Shown here: piece after piece, positions 6,321 to 12,400 of the stretch | Layout of the letters: each line of letters begins with the position of its first letter | How positions within the stretch are numbered: the first letter of the stretch is position 1 | Assembly: GCF_003569915.1 (NCBI RefSeq) | Contig: NZ_KZ984473.1 | Location: forward strand, 1 to 36,433 | Source: Comamonas testosteroni | GTDB taxonomy: Bacteria; Pseudomonadota; Gammaproteobacteria; Burkholderiales; Burkholderiaceae_C | Direction of reading: 5' to 3' | Length of the DNA stretch: 36,433 nucleotides | Notes under the pieces: generated by a model | What the model was told of the DNA's origin: nothing | The model's input: the letters and a program-made list of their open reading frames with translations, nothing else | The model's database searches: none | Translations under genes and position numbers: made by a program

Positions 6321-8270
6321 ATGTTTGATAAACCAATCATCGAGGCATTGGCTTCCCTTGGAACCGGCATTGCGCCGCGTTTCCACTGGGATGCTGATGC
6401 TTTGTCATTGAAATGCGCAATCGACAGCCTGGCTGTCAATCGTATGAGCCTTCCTGGCTTATCCGACAACTACGATGCACTGATGGCCATGGCCATGGGG
6501 CAGCACCTCACCCAAGTGCTTACCACCCGACACGAGCTACCAGAAAAGCGGTTCCGTCGTGTGGCAACTATTGCCATGCAGTTTGGTGCTTCATTGGCAG
6601 AGATTGCCTTGACCCTTAAAGGTCATGAGCAGAAGGTCGTTAAGCTCTTGAAGACAGCTCAAACGCCGGATTTGCTGGTGAATGAAAAACCAAATTTGCA
6701 AACTCTGCTTATCGCCGCGACTTGCGCAAGCAAGATCCCAGAAGGAGAAGCATTGGATGTGATATCTGCATGCCGACAGTTGCTTATTGCAGCTGCAGTA
6801 AGGCCGGATTTGCTTGCGATAGTTGCCGGAGTCATGGATGCAGTGCAGACTGCAGAAGAGACAAAGGATTTCGCTGAAATTGCAACTAACTTCTTTCCTG
6901 ATGTTGGGGAGCAGTGCCAGGATTCAGAAATAAATGAGTCTGAAGCAGTGTCCCATAACCAAGGGGATCAGCCTTCTGATGGTCCTGCGGGCGATTCGAA
7001 GGTATGCGCTGGTCAGTTATCAACGGCCAACGAAAGTGAAAATTCTGAGGATTCTGGGCAAGAGAGCATCCCTGAGGGCGTGTCTGGAGCAAGCAGTAAA
7101 GTTCTCCCGGAAAAATCGGAGCCAGGCAAACACGATGGAACTGGTCAACAGCCAGATCCCATTGCTGGCTTTGATTCACAAAAATCAGAGGCGGAGCTGG
7201 GTAAGGGCATCTATGGCAAAAGCGAAAGCGATAGTCGAAATGATGAACTTGTTGGTTCCGAAAAATCTTGTCAAGAAGTTAATTCTGAACAGGATTCGGC
7301 AGAAAAGTTGTCCGGTTCAATCGATGATGATAAATCGACAGGAACAGAGACTGAGGCTTTTGTAAAGGGTTCGCCCTCGCATGGCCTTGGTATCGAAGAA
7401 GAACAAACTTCTGTGGAAGAGTTGCAGCAATGCGATGGTCCCACTGCTTCTGGTGAATTTGATACGAAAGAAGCAAGTGAGCCTGAGTCGAAAGACGTAG
7501 ATCAAATGCTCACTGGTCTGAGCAAGGGGGGCTTTGAGGAGTGTGAGAAGTCGCATTCTTCGAATAAGCTGCACTTTGCAAAAAACCAATCCTTAGTATC
7601 CGAGCTTGTTCGCATCCTTCAGTCTGAAGACAAGCGTACAACAAAGATCAATGATCGCGGGCGAAAAATTGCAGCAAACAAAGTTTGGCGCTTCAAGAAG
7701 CTGGGCGATGCTCGAATCTTTAAGCAAACCAGCAAAGTTGTTGGTAGTCAGATCGCAGTGGAGCTGTTGATTGATGCTTCTCACAGTATGCAAGACCACC
7801 TCAAGCTAGCGTGCGAAGTCGGTTTATCTTTTTGTGATGCTATTCAGCGTTTGACCAAGGCAAGCTCAGCAATGTGTCTTTTCTCTGGTCGCGTTGGTGT
7901 ATCGAGCGTCCTCAAAGAGCATAGTGAAAGCTTTACCAAAGTGGGGCCGAAACTAACTTCAGTAATTGCAAGTGGCGGTACTCCGACAGGTATGGCCATG
8001 ATGCAGCGGCTGGAGGTTCTGGCTAAGCGATCACAGGAGCGAAAGCTGATGGTCGTTATTACCGATGGGGCAGCAAACGATTACCGAAGTGTCCTTCACG
8101 CTTTGAAATATGCAGAAGATAATGGCATTGACGTTATCGGCATTGGCTTAGGGCTTGAAGGGCGGGTTATTAAAACCTATATCGATAATTCGTTAAGCAT
8201 TCTCAGCTTGAATGAACTTCAGCCTGCTATACGCGAGCTGATGAGCAAGAGAGCATTGGCTTTAGCCTAA
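6321..8270 (+). CDS. CobT-like VWA-domain protein
   Basis: A 649-residue protein in three parts. Residues 1-195 are helical. A very acidic, Ser/Glu/Gly-rich low-complexity linker covers about 195-425. A C-terminal VWA domain follows, with an intact metal-ion adhesion site: DASHS (485-489, the DxSxS motif), GGTPTG (threonine) and ITDG (aspartate, D582). CobT of aerobic cobaltochelatase has the same plan of acidic middle and C-terminal VWA. It is the expected partner of the MoxR/CobS-like ATPase at 1531, though in a separate transcription unit. Start ATG 6321 follows GGAG (6311-6314); the in-frame TTG 6309 is rejected. Confidence 0.8.
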   Translation: MFDKPIIEALASLGTGIAPRFHWDADALSLKCAIDSLAVNRMSLPGLSDNYDALMAMAMGQHLTQVLTTRHELPEKRFRRVATIAMQFGASLAEIALTLKGHEQKVVKLLKTAQTPDLLVNEKPNLQTLLIAATCASKIPEGEALDVISACRQLLIAAAVRPDLLAIVAGVMDAVQTAEETKDFAEIATNFFPDVGEQCQDSEINESEAVSHNQGDQPSDGPAGDSKVCAGQLSTANESENSEDSGQESIPEGVSGASSKVLPEKSEPGKHDGTGQQPDPIAGFDSQKSEAELGKGIYGKSESDSRNDELVGSEKSCQEVNSEQDSAEKLSGSIDDDKSTGTETEAFVKGSPSHGLGIEEEQTSVEELQQCDGPTASGEFDTKEASEPESKDVDQMLTGLSKGGFEECEKSHSSNKLHFAKNQSLVSELVRILQSEDKRTTKINDRGRKIAANKVWRFKKLGDARIFKQTSKVVGSQIAVELLIDASHSMQDHLKLACEVGLSFCDAIQRLTKASSAMCLFSGRVGVSSVLKEHSESFTKVGPKLTSVIASGGTPTGMAMMQRLEVLAKRSQERKLMVVITDGAANDYRSVLHALKYAEDNGIDVIGIGLGLEGRVIKTYIDNSLSILSLNELQPAIRELMSKRALALA

Positions 8271-8299
8271 AAAAAACCACCCTGTTAATCAGGGTGGTT
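8271..8299. terminator. Hairpin terminator after the VWA gene
   Basis: AACCACCCTG (8275-8284) pairs with CAGGGTGGTT (8290-8299) around TTAAT. The A run upstream gives a strong T run on the minus strand; downstream on the plus strand there is only TTACTAAAT. It is therefore a weaker plus-strand terminator, and its 3' arm is shared with a second hairpin at 8291-8330. Confidence 0.65.
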
Positions 8300-8330
8300 A
8301 CTAAATAATCAGATATTTAGTAACCACCTT
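8291..8330. repeat. 15-bp perfect inverted repeat overlapping the terminator
   Basis: GGTGGTTACTAAATA (8293-8307) is perfectly complementary to 8314-8328 around the loop ATCAGA, extendable by two weak pairs. It shares bases 8291-8299 with the terminator stem, so the two structures exclude each other in RNA. It abuts the -35 box at 8329, so it may also be an operator for the primase promoter. Confidence 0.65.
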
Positions 8331-8356
8331 GCAAATAGAAATAGATTCGGTATAGT
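8329..8356 (+). promoter_or_regulatory. Sigma-70 promoter for the primase gene
   Basis: TTGCAA (8329-8334) and TATAGT (8351-8356) are separated by 16 bases. Transcription would begin near 8363, giving a leader of about 95 bases that contains hairpin module C. Confidence 0.6.
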
Positions 8357-8391
8357 TATGAGTACGAGCTTTGCTTGCGCTGGCATGCCAG

Positions 8392-8458
8392 TCTTTATTC
8401 AAAACCCGTTGGGGCCTCCCTCGACGGTGGCTTCACGATTTCCAATCAAGGAGCCAAA
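8392..8458 (+). promoter_or_regulatory. Leader hairpin module C
   Basis: Begins TCTTTATTCAAAACCC. The CCC-GTT-GGG mini hairpin (8405-8413) is followed directly by GCC-T-CC ... GG-T-GGC (8414-8431), with the same symmetric T/T mismatch as module B. Then comes GATTTCC and the Shine-Dalgarno AAGGAG (8449-8454) before the ATG at 8459. Confidence 0.55.
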
Positions 8459-9493
8459 ATGACGAAACCTACCGATCTAGTCAATGACTGGATGACCTTT
8501 TACAGTGATATGGGTGTTCCTCATGCAGTCCTGACAGGGAAGCATGTTGATTGCCCTTTGTGCAAAAAGCAAGGAGGCTTTCGCACAAATATCAAAACAA
8601 AGCCTGGAGTTTATGTGTGCAAACATTGCACGGAGTCTCAATACAGGACGCCATTAGACTTTGTAATGAGATTTCTGAAGTTCGACACATACATTGAGGC
8701 ATCTGAGTTCATCAGAAAGCAACTGGGAAACCGTGTTGTTCATCCAGTACGTAATACAGTTGCAGTAAAAACTAACTCTTCCATTAGTCAATCCGAATTT
8801 GATCGTGAAGTCGGAAAGAGAAAATGGATTTGGGAAAAGTTCGCTCAGCCAGTGAAAGTTGGAGATCCAGTTTGGAAATACCTTACAGCCCGAATACCGG
8901 GTCTTCAAAGCATTCCTTCAAACATTAGATATCTACCCAATGCTCAATATTGGGAAGTAGTCGATGAGAAGATGCAAATGACTGGGGAGCATCCAGCAAT
9001 GTTAGTAAGAGGTTTCGACGCTGAAGGAAGATGCGTTCAACTTCATACTACATATCTCACATTCGATGGACGAAAAGCGAATGTCGAACATGCGAAGAAA
9101 ACTAAAACCTCTATAGGGGCCAGTAGTTATTGCTTTCGCTTAAATCCTTTGCAGGCTGACGGTGTTCTTGGGCTTACAGAAGGCATTGAGAATGCTGTTA
9201 AGGCAGAGATGGTGTTTGGCCACCCTGTTTGGCCTTGTCATTCAAACACTGTTTTAGCAAACTTTGAAATCCCCAAAGAATGTTTAGATTCAATAACGAA
9301 GCAAATCATTTATGCTGATAACGATGGTTGGCGACCCAGGCCGGGTGGGGGAGTTTGGAATCCTGGGATTACCAAAGCAAGAGAGTTGGCGGATCGAATG
9401 AGAAAACAGAAATTGCCTAGTGGGCGGTACTTAAAAGTGCTGATAACTTACACAGGCAAGCAAGGTGACATCGTAGACCACGACTTTAACTGA
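8459..9493 (+). CDS. Plasmid primase-like protein (zinc finger plus Toprim)
   Basis: A 344-residue protein with two recognisable parts. The N-terminal zinc ribbon has C32-P-L-C35 and C54-K-H-C57, as in CHC2/P4-alpha type primases. The C-terminal Toprim domain has GLTEGIENAVKA (about 238-249, catalytic Glu 241) and IIYADNDGW (283-291, the D-x-D pair). It would lay down RNA primers on plasmid single strands, for replication or after transfer. ATG 8459 has AAGGAG just upstream; the longer frame from 8375 runs through the leader hairpins and is rejected. No helicase domain is attached. Confidence 0.8.
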   Translation: MTKPTDLVNDWMTFYSDMGVPHAVLTGKHVDCPLCKKQGGFRTNIKTKPGVYVCKHCTESQYRTPLDFVMRFLKFDTYIEASEFIRKQLGNRVVHPVRNTVAVKTNSSISQSEFDREVGKRKWIWEKFAQPVKVGDPVWKYLTARIPGLQSIPSNIRYLPNAQYWEVVDEKMQMTGEHPAMLVRGFDAEGRCVQLHTTYLTFDGRKANVEHAKKTKTSIGASSYCFRLNPLQADGVLGLTEGIENAVKAEMVFGHPVWPCHSNTVLANFEIPKECLDSITKQIIYADNDGWRPRPGGGVWNPGITKARELADRMRKQKLPSGRYLKVLITYTGKQGDIVDHDFN

Positions 9494-9494
9494 A

Positions 9495-9526
9495 ACACAA
9501 TTTGAAGCTTCGGCTTCATATTGTGT
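9495..9526 (+). terminator. UUCG-loop hairpin after the primase gene
   Basis: ACACAAT-T-TGAAGC (9495-9508) pairs with GCTTCA-T-ATTGTGT (9513-9526) around the very stable loop TTCG, with one T/T mismatch. There is no T run after it, so it is either a weak terminator or an mRNA-stabilising 3' hairpin. Confidence 0.55.
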
Positions 9527-9544
9527 AACAGTTACTTCCAAATG

Positions 9545-9574
9545 TAGACAAATTGTTACTATCTGGTAGATAAT
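9545..9574 (+). promoter_or_regulatory. Promoter for the FlhD/FlhC-like genes
   Basis: TAGACA (9545-9550) and GATAAT (9569-9574), spacer 18, with a TG-containing extended -10 region (TGGTAGATAAT). Transcription would start around 9581, almost at the first ATG (9580). This argues for the second ATG (9592) or a leaderless message. Confidence 0.5.
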
Positions 9575-9579
9575 GCCGC

Positions 9580-10119
9580 ATGGACCTGAGAATGAATTCC
9601 GTGGAGATCAAGCAAATTGAAGAAGAGAACTACCACTTGCTTAAAGCAAGAAGCATGTTGCTCGATTCAGATGGAGGTCATCTCATGCTTGGCCATGAGG
9701 CAGCATATCACCGTCTCTATGAAAGTTTGTCAGACGAAGAAATTCGTGAAATAGCTAATGTTGATTTCTCACTTTTCACAATCAACGTTGATCCAAGCGA
9801 CCTAAAGGATATAGTAAGTAGAGAAGTTAGCTACAAGCAGATGAGCGATACAGATAAGCTTGTGTATGAAAGTAACTTGCTAGTGCTAGTCAATAGGTGG
9901 CAGAAGTCAATAACAAAGCATCCCAACGAGATAAATTACGCAACGAAACGCAGCGTTTATGAGTCACTTTCCAAATTGACTTTCACTGAGCTTCAGGTTG
10001 TAGCGCGAAGAAACAAACTTCTTACAAAAATAGTAATAACTGATGAGCGGTTGAGCTACATGCTCACATATAGCGATCTTCCAAGAGCTGAAAGAAATCG
10101 AATAATCGTTACCGGATAA
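9580..10119 (+). CDS. FlhD-like transcriptional regulator with two FlhD-like units
   Basis: A 179-residue protein (175 if started at ATG 9592). Residues 8-80 follow the FlhD pattern: IKQIEEENYHLLKARSMLL, then LMLGHEAAYHRLYESLSDEE, then IREIAN. Residues 96-163 repeat it: ESNLLVL..., VYESLSKLTFTELQVVARRN. YESLS occurs in both halves. E. coli FlhD is about 116-119 residues and dimerises, so this looks like a fused pair. The FlhC-like gene follows after 3 bases. Such pairs (SetDC of SXT, AcaDC of IncA/C plasmids) switch on conjugation genes, and the T4SS begins 62 bases after the FlhC-like gene. Assignment by pattern reading only. Confidence 0.65.
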   Translation: MDLRMNSVEIKQIEEENYHLLKARSMLLDSDGGHLMLGHEAAYHRLYESLSDEEIREIANVDFSLFTINVDPSDLKDIVSREVSYKQMSDTDKLVYESNLLVLVNRWQKSITKHPNEINYATKRSVYESLSKLTFTELQVVARRNKLLTKIVITDERLSYMLTYSDLPRAERNRIIVTG

Positions 10120-10122
10120 GTC

Positions 10123-10668
10123 ATGCAATATTTGAAAGAATGGAATAACCCTGATTTTATGCAGGTGGCACGGTATCTGGTAGAAAACGGCGTGAAAATG
10201 CCAATGCTAGAGAAGATCGGCCTATTTCAGCATGGCGAAGAAACGCTATTTGTTAAGTTTGTAAGAGAGAACAGAATCCCAACGATGCGCGGGAGACAGG
10301 CAACAAGTATCTCGCTTAAAGATAAAACAACGAGACGACATTTGCTGACAGCCCTAAGCCTCTATAAGCGAATTGATTTGACGTATGCAGCTAAGACGAA
10401 TCAACTTCCAAGAGCGCTGGTTCAAGCGTACCAGAAGTTTGCGCTGATACACAATATTGCGGAAAACGAGACGAAGCTAACACTAGAGCGATTTATTATT
10501 GCGGTTACTTCTGAAGATTATTCAAACATCAATATCGAAACTTGTGCAAAATGCACAGGAAAATACATTCGATCATCATTTGAGTCAACTAAAGTATATG
10601 GTTGTATAGATTGTGAAGACAGTCGGACCCCACTGTTCACAGGATTGGAAAAGAAAAAGGTAGCTTAA
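10123..10668 (+). CDS. FlhC-like transcriptional activator
   Basis: A 181-residue protein. Near the C-terminus C141-A-K-C144 and C161-I-D-C164 give spacings 3-17-3, which I recall as identical to the zinc site of E. coli FlhC (Cys 137, 140, 157, 160). The length is close to the 192 residues of FlhC, and the N-terminal part is helical with a DNA-binding-like segment (about 45-90). Together with the FlhD-like protein upstream it should form a heteromeric activator. The likely targets are the transfer promoters, by analogy with SetDC/AcaDC; no flagellar genes are present. Confidence 0.7.
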   Translation: MQYLKEWNNPDFMQVARYLVENGVKMPMLEKIGLFQHGEETLFVKFVRENRIPTMRGRQATSISLKDKTTRRHLLTALSLYKRIDLTYAAKTNQLPRALVQAYQKFALIHNIAENETKLTLERFIIAVTSEDYSNINIETCAKCTGKYIRSSFESTKVYGCIDCEDSRTPLFTGLEKKKVA

Positions 10669-10730
10669 ATACCTTCAAAAACTAACAATTACTTGGACTC
10701 ATTTCGTCCGTTAAGGCATCAAATAGATGG

Positions 10731-11777
10731 ATGCAAACGGATAACCTGGCCACCACAAAAGGTCTAACTTACAGCGGAAAAGTTCTTGACATGATCTGGG
10801 GGAACCTAGGTCAGTTGCGCGAGCTGTTTGACGATCAGTCCGTTGATGAAATTCAGGTCAATACACCTGATGAGATATACGTCAGAAGTTCTGGGGTAGA
10901 TGAACTAACGGGTATAAGGCTTGATCAGGCCAAGCTTGAGTCGGCTTGTACTGCTATTGCAGCGTACAACGACAAAACGATTGCTCCTAGGACCACTTCA
11001 TCGCAAGAAGAGCGTGAAAGGGCAGTTCTAAGTGCAAAACTGCCTGGAGTGCGATTAGAAGTAATTATGCCCCCCGTATCTGCGAGGGGGATAGCATTAT
11101 GTATTCGTAAACACAATCCCAAAATTATATCCCTGCAGCAATATATAAGCAGTGGAGTAATAACCCCTGGGCAAGCATATTGGCTTAATCATATAGCTAA
11201 ATCGGGAGAAACTTTTATAGTTTCTGGGCCGACATATAGCGGAAAAACTACGCTAGTTAACACCATTCTAAATCTGATACCAGTTGAAAAACGATTATTC
11301 ATAATCGAGCAGGTAGCTGAACTTCAAATAGCTGAAAACAGAAATTATGTGCGAATGGAGTGTGACCAGGAGCACGGAGTAACAGCTGAAAAGGCTTTGA
11401 GAACAGGAATGCGTTTCTCGCCTCATTGGGTTATATCTGGTGAACTGCGTGGAGCAGAGGCATTCAATTTCTTGGAAGCTGCAAATACTGGTCATCCTGG
11501 TGGAACGACAATCCACGCAAACAGCCATATTGATGCTTTGGGGCGGTTGGAAGACCTTTGTATTCAGGCTGGACGAAATATCAGTGCTGATGGAATCAAA
11601 GCAAAAATCGCAAGATCAGTGAAATGGGTTGTACATATAGAGCTAACTGATAAAGGCAGGAGGATTACAGGACTTTGCAGAGTAATAGGTAGAGGTAATG
11701 GTAAAGAAGATTATGAATACGAGGATTTAACTAGGTATGAAGAAAATGAAAATTCTGGAACGATTCAAAAACTGTAA
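10731..11777 (+). CDS. virB11: VirB11/TrbB-like T4SS ATPase
   Basis: A 348-residue cytoplasmic hexameric ATPase that powers T4SS pilus assembly and substrate transfer. Visible motifs are DEIQVNTPDEIYV in the N-terminal domain, Walker A GPTYSGKT (166-173), the Asp/Glu box (LFIIEQ), Walker B-region RFSPHWVISGELRG, and the His box TGHPGGTTIHAN. Length is typical of the family. It is the first gene of the T4SS set, as in the IncP trb order. The Shine-Dalgarno is poor (AAGG about 14 bases upstream), consistent with regulated expression. An out-of-frame ATG at 10727 encodes only a short peptide. Confidence 0.9.
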   Translation: MQTDNLATTKGLTYSGKVLDMIWGNLGQLRELFDDQSVDEIQVNTPDEIYVRSSGVDELTGIRLDQAKLESACTAIAAYNDKTIAPRTTSSQEERERAVLSAKLPGVRLEVIMPPVSARGIALCIRKHNPKIISLQQYISSGVITPGQAYWLNHIAKSGETFIVSGPTYSGKTTLVNTILNLIPVEKRLFIIEQVAELQIAENRNYVRMECDQEHGVTAEKALRTGMRFSPHWVISGELRGAEAFNFLEAANTGHPGGTTIHANSHIDALGRLEDLCIQAGRNISADGIKAKIARSVKWVVHIELTDKGRRITGLCRVIGRGNGKEDYEYEDLTRYEENENSGTIQKL

Positions 11778-12093
11778 TAAGTACAAGGTCATGGCAGGGA
11801 TGGCTCTTGCTGCGGCATCCATTAATGCTCATGCATTGACAATTGACACAGGGTTCCTGACCTCCATTGGATGTGCTATTTACGAATACTTGACTGGGCC
11901 ATTGGCTTCTTGGGCATTCGTTGTGGTGATTGGTGGCGGTATCGTCATGGGCCTAATCACTAGCATCGATTGGGGAAAGATTGTGCCTGCAGTGGCTATT
12001 TTTGCTGTAGTTCAGTCACTAGGGATGATCATCATTGAAAATCCTACAGCAGCTAAATACTTGCGTACAGCAAGCTGTTTGAGGTCCAGCTAA
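11737..12093 (+). CDS. virB2: VirB2/TrbC-like pilin of the T4SS
   Basis: A 118-residue prepilin. A basic N-terminus (MKKMKILERFKNCNKYK) precedes a hydrophobic signal ending SINAHA, with cleavage expected near residue 33. The mature part has two membrane segments (about 52-72 and 78-97) separated by the short charged turn SIDWGK, as in VirB2/TrbC. It would polymerise into the conjugative pilus. The start overlaps the end of virB11 by 41 bases; ATG 11746 is also possible, and ATG 11791 would remove the basic signal region. Confidence 0.8.
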   Translation: MKKMKILERFKNCNKYKVMAGMALAAASINAHALTIDTGFLTSIGCAIYEYLTGPLASWAFVVVIGGGIVMGLITSIDWGKIVPAVAIFAVVQSLGMIIIENPTAAKYLRTASCLRSS

Positions 12094-12094
12094 T

Positions 12095-12400
12095 ATGGAA
12101 CGGAGAAGCAGTAATTCACGAAAAGCTTTAAAGCGGAAAAAGTTATTCTTGGGGGTTCCTCCCACGGCTTTTCATCTACTGCTTTTCTGCATCATCACTA
12201 TTCTCTTCTTTAAGAAGTATATTTACCTGCCAGCAGTTGTTATTCTGTGGTTCCCAATGTGGCAGGCAACTAAAAGGGATACTGAATTCCTAGATTTGTT
12301 TCAGACCTTCTCGAAGGAGAAGGATATCTACGATTCATTGCCTCGCAAAAGCATCTGGCAGCGTATCCCTAAAGGCTGGGGAAAAGACATACCATGGTAA
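12095..12400 (+). CDS. virB3: VirB3/TrbD-like T4SS membrane protein
   Basis: A 101-residue protein with a basic N-terminus, two adjacent hydrophobic segments (about 20-38 and 42-58), then a polar tail. Residues LFLGVPPTAFHLLL fit the VirB3 pattern (x-x-G-x-x-R/P-x-x). VirB3 is a small inner-membrane component that associates with VirB4. It starts one base after the virB2 stop and overlaps the virB4 start by 7 bases, the classical B2-B3-B4 order. Confidence 0.8.
   Translation: MERRSSNSRKALKRKKLFLGVPPTAFHLLLFCIITILFFKKYIYLPAVVILWFPMWQATKRDTEFLDLFQTFSKEKDIYDSLPRKSIWQRIPKGWGKDIPW

Noticed and set aside
1531..8270. Cobalamin biosynthesis genes
   Set aside because: The CobS/CobT similarity is to the ATPase-VWA architecture only; no CobN or other cobalamin gene accompanies them.
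9580..10668. Flagellar regulator operon
   Set aside because: The FlhDC-like pair has no flagellar genes around it and lies just before conjugation genes, so a transfer-regulator role is far more likely.
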